A program made the position numbers and the translations under genes. The notes under the pieces were generated by a model. The model saw only the letters and a program-made list of their open reading frames with translations, was not told the origin of the DNA and made no database searches. From contig JADFUC010001378.1 in NCBI GenBank assembly GCA_019722365.1, positions 1 to 64,000 of the forward strand: a stretch of DNA of 64,000 nt. The letters run 5' to 3'. Source of the stretch: Lithospermum erythrorhizon. Lineage: Eukaryota > Streptophyta > Magnoliopsida > Boraginales > Boraginaceae. Of the stretch, positions 45,867-57,114 are shown one piece after another. Each line of letters begins with the position of its first letter. Positions within the stretch are counted from its first letter, which is position 1.

Positions 45867-47762
45867 ATCTCCCACTTGAAGACAAATTGATCACCATCTT
45901 CAGCACCATTCTGCACGAAATTCTTCCCGAGTTCATCCATCTAACCCCACCGAAGATGATCCCAACTTCAGATCTTCTTCCAATCCCGCAATATCTCGAA
46001 TCCACACCAACTCGACCAACGGGCTATAATCTGTATCAGCCATTACTTCTATCCTGCTGACTTTTCCTCATTCGTAAAATCACCATGCTCGCATTTGCCT
46101 TCTTGATCTTTCATGATCTTCAACCCGTGCACCTTGGAAAACCTCCAAGTTTGATCGGGTCATCAATGAATTTCTCTCTTCCACCTTCCCATTCCACGCT
46201 TCCATCATCTTTGATCTAATTCATCAATTCTCGATGTTTGATCATAATACCTTCAACAGCTAGCAAAGAATCGAGGTTGGGAATACCTCACCGCGACTTT
46301 GAAACACGCCGCTAACTCGGGGATGATTCATGCAAATACGTAACCGGGTCGTGACTCTTCCCCTGTGAGTTCCTTCAAATGAACTCATCACCAAACTAAG
46401 TATTACATTCGCCGCTTGGGGTATCTTTCCTTCATTACCGCTTGCACAACTCCTAATCTCCCTAGAACCTCTTAGCACATCCGTAACAGAATTTCACCTA
46501 ACGACAATCCTTTCTATCTTCATAGAAACCTCCCATGTCGAACCTCACCTCGGCTTTCTCGCACCTGCATCCTCTCTTCAACCTCTTCTCGAGAACCGCT
46601 ACCAAGCATAGAGTACCGACTTCTCTTTTGCTATTACCATTGCTCCCTCGAACAACCTTCCGCTACTCATCTTCAAAAGTAGTTCGATAACCATCACCAT
46701 CCAGCTGATCAATCAAATTAAACTATTTCCCTAATTTCGAACATACCTCACATTTGTCAATTTCCGTAAAGAACCATTCGACAACTCGCATTCACACTCC
46801 CATACCTTACTACATCCAACCTGCTCACCATCGCTAAGATGAAATTCCCATACCCCGTAAAACATAATTCACCATTACATCTCTCATGCGGCGATGAAAA
46901 GAAGCTCCAACTACTATCCAGAATCAATGGAAGATTCACAGATAAAAACCAAAGCGTTAGAACAACGTCACCCACAAATACGAGCATCATCGCTAGCTTC
47001 AGAAAGGCTCTTCATGTGACCTGCCTGCCACAACCCCAAAGACACAAGATCGAATTACTTCTACCTCTACTCATGATCTCCCACTATTTCAAAACCTCTG
47101 TGATGTCAGCTCTTCCTATTCCTACACTTAATGCTAACCCTTGAAGACCTTCACTTACATGAAGCTTACGCATTCTATTGTGATACGCCTACAACCACCT
47201 TAAGTTCAACTCTTTAGTACCTACATAATTACTAACCGCCGCCCTATTGGCCTCAAATCTCGTGTAACGAAGCCAACAAAATGCTCGTATCTCATATCAA
47301 CATTAACATTCTCCAATGTCACGCTGATTATCAATGCTATTGAAATCATTAAGGTGTCTCGCTATGGGTGCAATTTTCCTGACATCTTATAGTAAACAGC
47401 TTTTTCTACGAGAAGTACTTTTATTATTTTGCATGTTTCTCATACGATCTCATAAAGCCTTCATCGCCCCCTTTGTGGGCGGCCCTTAGCAACTACGCTT
47501 TCTTGACAAACAAGGTCCGGGATTACACCCAAGACATGCCTCAATTGCCTCATTCAATTTCCTCATCCATTCATCCTCATCCATCTCTCGCGCTTTCCCC
47601 TAGCCATTGCTCCACTTCTTTCCAGATGCATAATCATCCATACACATCTCCAACGTGGGAAAATCGATTCCATCGAATTCTACAAAGATGTGTCACAATT
47701 CCTCTGCCATCATTGACTTAAACTCACAACCAAGCTACTTACCAAAGCTCTCTCGATACTAA
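45867..47762 (-). other. Internal region of the non-autonomous copia-type element
   Basis: About 1.9 kb of moderately GC-rich, on the + strand markedly C-rich, DNA (ACTTCTTCC, CATCATC, CCTCAACC). Open stretches of 60-100 codons occur on both strands (for example 46839-47141 on + and 46990-46757 on -), but none resembles gag or pol. It may be decayed coding sequence or non-coding cargo. Confidence 0.5.
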
Positions 47763-48293
47763 TTATGATTTAAGACCCCTAGTTCCTTCCGAGTTTCACA
47801 ATCAATAAAAACGATTTAAATTTAAGTAAAATAAATGCATACAAATTTTTATACAAAAGTTCCTCAATGCGGAAAGGTACGCCCTGCTGTTAACTAATTA
47901 ATAAACCGTGAAGATCAAGTATAAGCCCTTTACCACTAAATATAATCTATGTTGAGTATTTTCTTATACAATCAAAATCTCAACCACAAAGCCTATCAAG
48001 AACAAAGATAAACTCTCTGTTCTTCAAGAACAAAACTATGTTCTTTAATAATATTAAAGATCTAATATTATTCTAGGATGAATTTTCTATTCTATATTTG
48101 TGTGATGAATAAACTCATTAAATCATCCTATATTTATAGCTTAATGAAAACTTAGTAAGACTATGTATTTTCTTGGGCCCAAGTCTTCAAACCTGCTTCA
48201 AAATAAAACCTACCAAAACTAAGAGATATATCCTGCTAGACCAAATAAGCGAAATACTAAAGCCAAACCGTCTCGCTGTCTTCAATTCCAACA
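47763..48293 (-). repeat. LTR of the copia-type element (its 5' LTR)
   Basis: Partner of 45314-45866. The minus-strand start is TGTTGGAATTGAAGAC. The inner edge is blurred (TTATGATTTAAGACC where the other LTR has TGTTAGGATTTAAGATCC). Confidence 0.85.
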
Positions 48294-51189
48294 CTTAATA
48301 CACAAAAATCCAATCATTATTGTAGGAATATTCAATAATTATCGACAAGAAAAAAAAAGAATCAGACGCCAAATACTTATCATTTCCTTACCACAACATT
48401 CAACTAAAAAATTACTGATAAGAATATTATTTCTACACTCTAATAAATTTCTAGAACATGCAGAATCACTAATACAAGCTCTATCAAATACTTTTTGTAA
48501 AATCCCATTTTTTATTGACTCATAATCTACTAAAAATAATCAAATTCCCAATGAATAAACCTAATAATTAAAACAAAACTGTAAGGAACTCAACAGTAAA
48601 TCATGAAATTCAAGAAACCACTTATTTGGATAAATCCTTTTTATTTTTTTTTATTTTGGTAAATTTATTAATTTATAACGTAACCGAAAGTTGTTTGTTA
48701 ATAGTTAATTTTAGTGGTGTGATTTTTTACTTTAGGTTATGGAAACAACTTCTATTAAACGAAAACTCTTATATTGATAGGGACTGAAATTTTTAAATGT
48801 GTACTTGTTCTGATTTAGGTTAAATTAACTATGACTTATGTTCTTAAGCATAATACGAAAGCATTTCTTAAGTTTATTTTGTCATTTGAACGAGGTCGAT
48901 GCTCCAAATAAATTGATCAACTTATTGGTATTATAGACTACACAAGTGTGGTGGCCTTTTATTTTAAGACATGGAGTATTATTTTATTTTAAACCACCAT
49001 ACAAATAACAATACACCTGTAAATATGAGCTGATCCAAAAAAGTTAGTTTAGTGGTAAAATAACATGTTCAACTAATAAAGGCCAGAAGTTTCGAACACT
49101 AAGTTTTTCGTGAGAGACATGTAAGAATTTATAAGAGCTCAAACAAAGTTGGAGGCTTTCCATGCTTACAAAAAATTGTAAGTAGGTGCTTACCACATGG
49201 TTCAAACTGCCAACATAGTCTCGAATTATAAAATAAGAAACGTTTTAAATATTATAGAAACATTTAAGAAATAATGTAAAATCTTAAACAATTAATATAA
49301 GTTATATGTACTAAAAAGACATATTTATAAACATAAATATTATATAACAAATATAAATATTCAATCTCATTAATTAAAATTACAAATAAAAGTTAAGAAA
49401 ATATTTTAAAATTAATATAATGTACTTCTAGAATGATTGAAATAAACTTCTAATGAAATTTTGAACTTGAATAAAGCTTTCATAATTATTTGAAAATATA
49501 TATTAAAAAATTAATTTGAACATAGATACGTAATAATTGAAATGATCTCTGCGCTTGAAAATTTTCGAGTCATAATATATAGATACCTATTTCTAGTAGA
49601 AGGCATAATCTCAAAACAACAAACTTTAATCTTCTCAATCTCAAACAAAATAAAAATTTCTAACATTCTCAATATTATAATCTACACAACTATACAATAT
49701 TTATCTCAAAATAATTATGAGTGATATTATTGTGAAATTACATTAACGTTTCGTTTCTATAAATTCAAAAATAGAAACTTTTCCATAAGATGGGATACAT
49801 TAATCTTTAACAACAATATTTAATACAAATTGCATAAAATAAAAAACATAACATGTTAATACAATTAACTAAATATAAATAACGATTTGTGATAATAAAC
49901 AATATTAACAAAAAATTATTTAAGGGTGGAGAATATATCTATCGTATGCTCTATAATCCGCCTAAGAATTGCACCTTGATTTTTAAAATTAAACTCCTAC
50001 ACATTTGAGTCCCTTTAAACAAGGTAAGAATGTCTCGGGTGTACCTAAATTATCGATTATATGTTGTTCAGAAAATAGAACATCAAATCCATGTTTCTTA
50101 GCAACGAAGGTTGATAAAGCAGAAAAAGTGGCAAAAATCGTACAACTTCCAGCTTCACCCTTGATTGTGTTCCTAAGAGAGAGAGATTTCTTTTTCTGAA
50201 AAATGTCTTAGAAAAAAGGCATACTTGACAAAGAAAGCAACAAGAGGGAAAAATAGAAGCAACAAAAAGAATTGAGGATTGCTAAGTGTTTGCTTATGAA
50301 TTTTCATTTGGGGTTTAAATTATAAGAAAGGATTGTATAGGGTAAGTGAAATTTAGTTCTAGTATCTAATAAAATATTTTGTACTTAAGTTATTATGTAA
50401 TAAAAGATTTAAATCATAATTCAACTAAAGAATTCAAAGTAAAAAATGCTATGAATATCAGTTTAATCATTATAGTTATGAAATCTAAAATGTTATTTAC
50501 TGAAAGATGAATGAATAATTATAAACTAAAAAGTGAATAAGTAAAATTGACATTAACAATATAAATATTCAAGAGATTGAGAAAAGAACTAAATCGGTAA
50601 CATCTTCTAACTCATACTATATTGATATGACTAATTCAATGATTAGAAGATAACTGAATAAGAATGGAGAGATTAAGAACCGCTACTGCTTTATTAATGA
50701 TACGTATATGTAAAATTAAATTTCCAACGTAAAAACGAGGCAATACTAAAATGTACCATTCTAAGATGGAAGATTATTGACAAATTAAAAAAATGTATCA
50801 AAATTATTTTATGAACTTAATTAGAATGTGTACCAAAATTTATTGAACAAATTGGTACAAATGACCTAAAAGCTTAAAAAAATGTCTTTATATAATTTAC
50901 ATTAATAAATTATTTTTGATAAAATAGCATATTACATTAATATATTATTTACAATATGTAGTAGATTAAGAGATAAACTCATTAATTTGGTCAACCTTTA
51001 AATCTCCTAACTCTCAAAGAGATCGAATTAGATTTGAATGAGGTCGATGTCTAACAAATTGATCAAATCATTAACATCGAGGCATTCAATACGCAAGCCA
51101 CCAATTTTAGCATAAAACATTATCACTATTATTATTTAAGTTCAGGATCTGTTAGCGTACCGTCTTTCTGGGACTGTGTTAGCAAAATT
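48294..51189. other. AT-rich intergenic DNA
   Basis: No gene or clear repeat. The phrase AAATTGATCAA..TATT..TA recurs at 48909 and 51057 with similar flanks (GAGGTCGATG), suggesting two fragments of one old repeat. Confidence 0.45.
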
Positions 51190-51615
51190 ACCTTTTCTAG
51201 ACTATGTCACGGTCCGCCTAACGTTTCAAGAAGTTTTTGACTAGCATCGCTGTCTCAAATACCTTTGGGCTACACGATTTCTTCAAGAAGTTTTGGACTA
51301 CGCCAAGAACCGCCCGAAGTTTCAGCACTTTGGCCATGTCACAGCCTCGATTTCTTTCAAAAGTTTTGAACTATATCATAAGTCCGCCTGAAAGTTTCGA
51401 GAAATAATTTTGTTATGTCACGTCCGCTGATTCTTTCAAAAAATTTTGGACTATGTCAAGAAATTGAAGTTTCATAGTTTAATTATATCAGCAAATCCGC
51501 CCGAAAGTTTCGGTAAATAATTTTGCATTATATCGCCAGCCTGTCCGATTTCTTTCAAGAAGTTTTTGCATTATGTCAATAGTCCGCCTGAAAGTTTCCA
51601 AGAAATTTTGATTGT
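51190..51615. repeat. Degenerate minisatellite beside the kinase remnant
   Basis: The phrase CCGCC(T/C)GAAAGTTTC recurs near 51214, 51310, 51384, 51461 (degraded), 51497 and 51594. It is usually joined to GATTTCTTTCAAGAAGTTTT and to GGACTATGTCA. Spacing varies from about 36 to 97 bp, with 75-97 the common values, giving about six diverged units. Not coding in any frame. Confidence 0.7.
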
Positions 51616-52819
51616 ATGGTATTATATTAGATAGTGCTTATTATTATATGCTATCTATCTATGAAAATATGAAACATGTGGGTAAGTATAACCGCCACGA
51701 AAACAGCTATACAAATTGAAATAAAATGTAGGCCATCATGAATTCTATGTAATGGTAGTATATATATATATTATAAACACAGAAATCTATTACATCTATG
51801 TGAAATTTTACTTTATTTAAATTAGCCATCAATCAGTAGTGAGCTATTGAATTGATCATCATACCTTTTATACACCAAGCTGCCATTCTTGGCCTCTTCC
51901 CAAGGTAACACATAAGGACCCTTGCCTGTTTCCAAATAAAATTAGTACTCATCCATTGACCATCATGTGAATTTCCGAAGCTTACATAATATTAGGGATG
52001 TTTTCGGTTTACTGAAAATCGAAAAAACCGATCGAACCGAACCGATTTTTTTCCGCAATGGTTGGAAAAAAAATGATACCGAACCGAAATAGTAAAAAAA
52101 AATCATACCGATAAAAATTTATCGGTTTCGGTTTTAGCATGAACCGAACCGAAACCGACCGAACCGAACTCGACATATTATTTGTTTAAAAATATTTTAC
52201 ATATGATATTTTTAATCTTTTCATTAAATTTTAAGATTTTACAAAATTATTATACTAATTTTAAATATTTATATCTAATCAAAGTCTAAAGCCCAACTAA
52301 AGTTCAAACTATCAGATCAAATCTAAATGAATAAGGTCCAAACTAATAATAAACGCTAATCAATATATAAACTAATACCTACTAGAATAAAATAGACTAA
52401 CAATCTAACATTCATCAAACAAAAAAATCTATACCTAACACTTACATTTCTACCGCAGCCCAACAATAATCAAAACTTTAATTCCTCATGATGAAAAGGA
52501 GATTTATCTACTCCACAAGATTTGGTTAGTTATTAATTAGACATAAATTATTCTTGTTATTTTGAGTATTTGACAACGATTCGATTATCTAATTAAAGCC
52601 TCCAATCTCCACATATTTGTTTTTGTAGCTTAAATATGTTTGGATGGTAACGCCCATTTATTTATTTTATGTTTCTGTTAGAATATGTTGGAAAAAAAAT
52701 ACTTTGTTTTTGTTTATTTTATGTTTCTGTTAGAATATAATTTTTGATTTAATTTATAATTATTTTGCTGACTTTTCCAATTTAAGATTAATGTAACTTA
52801 TATACTTATTTTTTATTTT

Positions 52820-55800
52820 AACTAGATAACCTCAAGCTCAAGAAAAAGAAGTAAAGTAGACAATGAAAAATCAAATGAGAAAACAGTGATAAAAATTGAA
52901 GATGGGCGGTTAATTTGAGGATCGAAGAAATCTTCAATCGCTTGGAAACATTTTAAAGTCATTGAGGGCCCTAATCACACTGCAAATGCATCTATTGTTC
53001 ACGCATGTCATGGAAAGAACAACGACACCATCGGGTATGAGAATCATATAACGATGAACAAATACAAAGGGGATACATGTACACACTTTATAAAATTAGT
53101 CTCAGAATGATAGTTTTACTATTAAAAGTGATAAGAACTTTAATAAATGTTCTTCTTTAAAAGAAACTAAAAGGTTGATAGATGAAATGGTCATAATTGA
53201 TGAGCACTCATTTAGGATGGTCAAGTGGGAAAGATTTTAGAGGTTGAGAATAAGAGTACTCATTGTTCCCTCGAAGGCGCATCAGAAAAGATGATTGCAT
53301 TCTAATATATGAGAACGAGAAAAACATTTGAAAAAGAAATGGCAGATAATTTGTTTAACCACAGACATAACTCTATGCAAACTCGAATTATATGTGTCTC
53401 ACGGCTCACATGAAGATCAATGGTTCTGAAAAGAAGATTATAAACTTTAAGGTTGTTGAGAATCACAAGGGACATACAATTGGAAAATATATAGAGGAAT
53501 GTTTGTTGAGTTGGGGGATTCAAGATATTTTGACGCTAACAGTAGATAATGCTAGCTCCAATGATACTACTGTTGATTTCTTGAGGAAAAATATTAAGTG
53601 GAAAAATGAGATATTAGGGAATAAATGATGCATGTGAGATGCCGGGTCATATTCTCTAAACTTGATTATAAACGAAGGGTTGAGTGTTGGAAATCAATGA
53701 AAATTGATTCCCTTTATTATGCCTGCATAATCAGGTATCAATTCATTATCGTTAGTTAAATGTGATTACCGAACTTGTGTTCACCTTTAGTAATTGTATA
53801 TTACTAGCTGTGATTCTCATGATAATTTAAGGGTTGGTGAGCCATTGCTGAGGATCTACTATTAATCGTTATAATAAATAGTAATTGTCACTATTATTAT
53901 TATACAACTTACTATTATCTCGGTTTCAGAAGGTCACTCACATACACAAAGGATATTCGAATTATATTTCATGCATGCAATTAAACGACTTAAATTGAGT
54001 GATGTATCTCTCTCATCGATGAACATCAATTGTTAAACTTGCAAGTTTAATCAATTAAGCAATTGAAATTGACATCAACTGATGTTATTTGGATAGTGAC
54101 CGTTAGTATTTTAATTGACTTGCTGTTAATTGAAATAGAACAACTCACTCAAAGGACTCATTATTTTCTGGATTAGAAGCACATAATCTATCTAATTGCT
54201 AACAAGTTAAACCGATTTAACGAAGCGTTTAACGGGCAAATTAGCAAATGGTATTTAAAGAAAGAGACATGTTTTTATTTCATGAAATCACAACCCTTGC
54301 CTCCCTCCCAAAACTATGGTTTCCCTCCATTTGAAGAGAAAATTTCTTCCATTTGTCTATCAAAATCATGAAGTTCAAGCCTCGACCCGATTCCCCATGG
54401 TGTGTACAATCTAGAGGACATCTTTTGGTGTTGGACAAGCGATTGGAGATGTTTTGGTGCGGGATTCACGCGAGGTACGTCTATGATGTTGGATTTCATT
54501 CTGCTCGCCGCAATGTAAGAACTCTTTGGTTCATATTGCATATTATGTGTTTTAGATTAATATATTATTTGAGATCCGATGTGTGAAATTTGATATTTTA
54601 TCACAATTCAAATTATACTAGATTCTAACAAAGGGCCTTGAGCCTACTCAAAGTTGATGTATTTTTATCTAATTCTATTTGTGTGTATTCGTAGTTGTTA
54701 ATTAATTCTATTAATTCATGATTTGTATATTCAATTGATGAATATATAATATGAAAAAATCAACCCATTTTTGTATCTATAGTTCACACGGTCAGTATCA
54801 TCAATTCTATTATATTGTTTTTTGATTATTTAATATTTTTTAATTGTTTCATGAAATGAAATGGATTAAAACTTTGATTAATTTTATGCTTTTGATTTTA
54901 GATAGAATCGCTTTATTTTACGTAGAGGGTTAGAAATTTCAGAAAATTCCAAAATTAAATCTTTATGTTCACTACCTTTGAGGTTCTATCCCCTGCATTT
55001 TGTTCCTTGCATTTTTTTAAATTTTTAGGTACCGAAAAATTCATTGAATTTATGGGATTGTTTTGGATTTAATCGAAAACTAGAATTGCTTTTGGATGAA
55101 ATTCTAAATTCTGGACGGTTCAATAATGATATTGTTGATGTTCAAGTCGAATCCCATAATTTTTTAAATTTTGTCTAGACTCCAAATCATTTTTGCAAAA
55201 GTTGCAATTAATCTCAAAACCGAAAATTACCGCCAATATTCGCCGCTGACTTGGCGGGTACCGCGCGGGGTGCGCCCGGCCCGGATTGGGAAGTCCGCCA
55301 CCCGTGAAAGCTTCACCGCCGCATTGACGCGCGCACCACCCGCCGCGGGTGGCGGAGGCCGGCCGCTTTTGTCCTGCTGAAGTTCGCCGTCCCATTTTAC
55401 AAAAACCATAAAATGTATTTTATGTAATTTTTGGTTTTTTAAATATCATAATTATTAATTTCTCGGTTTTAAATGTTAAATCATAAATTTTATTGGCCAT
55501 GATAATTGAATATATATCTTGAATGGCATTAAATTTGATTTATATTTTCCTTTCATGATTATTTTCATTAATTGATAATTATTAAAAATATCATTTCATG
55601 GTAACTTTTCAAATTTTGAATTTTTATGCTTGCTGCCGTAAATGACGATAAAGTGTATGATGTGTTTGAGCAAAGTATTTACTTTGAAAATATGCAAACT
55701 AATGCTGATAATGGTTGAGAATGGTAACATCGTCGTGTTGACGTTGAATAGTTTGGGATCGTTTGGTTTTTTTAAGAGAAGGTTATGCTGAACATTTGAA

Positions 55801-56160
55801 GATGGAACAACAGGCAGAGAATACTTCATAAACGAATAAGTATTTTGAATGAAGCTTGTGAGCTAATTGATTCTCCACTTGATATTTTGGCATGGTGGAA
55901 GGTTATTTCTAAGAAGTATCCTATACTATCCAAAGTTGCAAAAGATGTTTTGGCTATACTCAGATCAACCAAGTTTCTAAGGTCAAGATTTATACGAGTG
56001 GACGAAAGTATCATCCTTTTATAGGCCACCCGATACCGTTGGAAGCTTTGATTTTAACATAAATTGGCTAAAGACAAATCAACCCTAATATGCCTTAGAG
56101 TGAATCGGAAGAGGTGGAAAAAGAGAAGTTTATAACGAATGAAAATAATAAACGCATTCA
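52820..56160 (+). pseudogene. hAT transposase of the second family, interrupted by an LTR
   Basis: N-terminal BED-like part at 52820-53100 (SS..WKHFKVIEGPN.TANASIV.ACHGKN). Catalytic-core part at 53392-53690: CLTAHMKINGSEKKIINFKV, ENHKGHTIGKYIEECLLSWG, ILTLTVDNASSNDTTVDFL, then after a shift C.MPGHILSLNLIINEGL. The C-terminal dimerisation part is at 55820-55980: LNEACELIDSPLDILAWWKV, ISKKYPILSKVAKDVLAI. The middle (about 53685-55640) is replaced by a probable solo LTR. TVDNASSND and the WWK.....YP.LS..A.DVL motif are standard for plant hAT (Ac/RICESLEEPER-like) proteins. Dead. Confidence 0.88.
53685..55640 (+). mobile_element. Probable solo LTR inside the second hAT transposase
   Basis: Begins TGTTGGAAATCAATGAAAAT exactly where the transposase frame (LNLIINEGL) breaks off, and the frame resumes only after about 1.95 kb. 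The contents are LTR-like: AT-rich DNA, a conserved-looking leader at 54310-54520 (TTTTGGTGTTGGACAAGCGA, GGTGCGGGATTCACGCGAGG), then a strongly GC-rich core at 55240-55375. The right border (near CTGCCGTAA at about 55640) and a target duplication (TTGAG at the left) were not confirmed. Confidence 0.5.
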
Positions 56161-57114
56161 TTTATAATTCGGTGGTGTTCTAATAATTATATTCTTCAAT
56201 TCTTATTCAATATTTATGTTTTGTGTTTTATGCCTATTTTGATGTAGGTAATGAAGATGATGGTGCAATGAACAAGTAACTACTTGTCAAGAAGTTATAT
56301 CATAACATGTGATATGTCATCATCAACTATTCTGTAAGCAATTTGTTTAGTGGCTTGTTTGAAACTATTTTAATTTGAAATTATTAGTACTGCTTTTAAA
56401 AATTCATTAAAATGCCATTTGAAATTATTAGTAATGCTTAATTTACAATCACGCATTTGGTGAAATTAATTAGCCGAATGTGTTCAATAGTCTATTTTGT
56501 TAATAAACCCAAAAAAACACTAGAACCGCATTTAAAATCCCACCAGCCAAACCGATTAACTGAATTAATTTCGCAGACCTAAAACCGCTTGTATAATTAA
56601 AATCGATGTTCGCTTAAAAAAGCAATAAAAAACCTAATCGAACCGAACCATAAACATCCCTGTGACACATATGCATCTTTGACGGCAACTTGAATGCAAC
56701 TTGAATGACACCTCCAAATACCCATGGTATACTGTCCCAAATCCTCCCTTTCCAATCACTCTTTGGAAATTATTAGTGATTTGGAAAACTTGATGGTACG
56801 TGAATTGTCGGCTATTGCTTGCAATAATAACATTGTTGTGATTGCTTATTTGTGACATTGGAGTACTATTCGGGTCTTCAATGAATCTTCTCTGGTCAAC
56901 TGCATCCACAATATTAAACGTTGCTATAAAAGACTGGCATTATTTTATATCATTTATATATTGAGGTTTAATGCCCTTGAGAAAAGCAATGGTGATAATT
57001 TTGGAGAGCTAAAAAATTAAATGCTTACTCGAATTTCAAAAACTCCACAGATTTCTGCCTTTGTTTAGAAGCAGTTGAGGGAATGGTTTGGAGAAGTTAT
57101 TTCCTTTCAAGTTT

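Larger units (their letters stand above)
45314..48293 (-). mobile_element. Complete non-autonomous Ty1-copia-type LTR element, 2.98 kb
   Basis: Two direct LTRs (45314-45866 and about 47763-48293) bound about 1.9 kb. The outer ends are TGTTAGG and CCAACA. CTTAA stands immediately outside both ends (45309-45313 and 48294-48298), a perfect 5-bp target duplication. Orientation is minus: next to the right-hand LTR, the minus strand reads TTAGTATCGAGAGAGC, a decayed form of the initiator-tRNA-Met primer site TGGTATCAGAGC, and next to the left-hand LTR it reads GTCTTCAAGTGGGAGAT before TGTTGG, the usual copia polypurine tract. No gag, protease, integrase or reverse transcriptase can be read inside, so it would have moved using proteins from another element. 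Confidence 0.9.
51993..56662 (+). mobile_element. Second hAT family, 4.67 kb, inserted in the kinase copy
   Basis: Ends: TAGGGATGTTTTCGGTTTAC at 51993 and, on the minus strand from 56662, CAGGGATGTTTATGGTTCGG; ten of the first eleven bases match. Both subterminal regions are full of CGAACCGAACC and GGTTCGG words. Inside are hAT transposase fragments in + orientation. The flanks (CATAATAT and TGACACAT) are not duplicates, and comparison with the second kinase copy shows that flanking exon DNA is missing, so a deletion accompanied or followed insertion. Confidence 0.85.
51865..57114 (-). pseudogene. LRR receptor-like kinase copy A: truncated and split by a hAT element
   Basis: Read on the minus strand: an LRR exon at 57114-57029 ([11 protein letters not shown]), then, with no transmembrane exon, a kinase N-terminal exon from about 56909 to 56663 containing [20 protein letters not shown] (glycine loop). 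That exon is cut by the hAT terminus. Beyond the hAT, a remnant of the WEERL exon ([11 protein letters not shown]..., 51923-51865) and intron sequence to about 51630 match 60242-59940. The exon corresponding to 60466-60340 and everything after WEERL are missing. A duplicate of copy B, not functional. Confidence 0.8.

Noticed and set aside
46839..47144. 101-codon + strand open frame in the copia-type element
   Set aside because: It runs against the element's orientation and resembles no retroelement protein; C-rich composition makes stops rare.
52001..52180. Dense CGAACCGAACCG repeats considered as a regulatory array or satellite
   Set aside because: Their position beside a TAGGGATG terminus and their mirror copies near 56640 identify them as hAT subterminal DNA.
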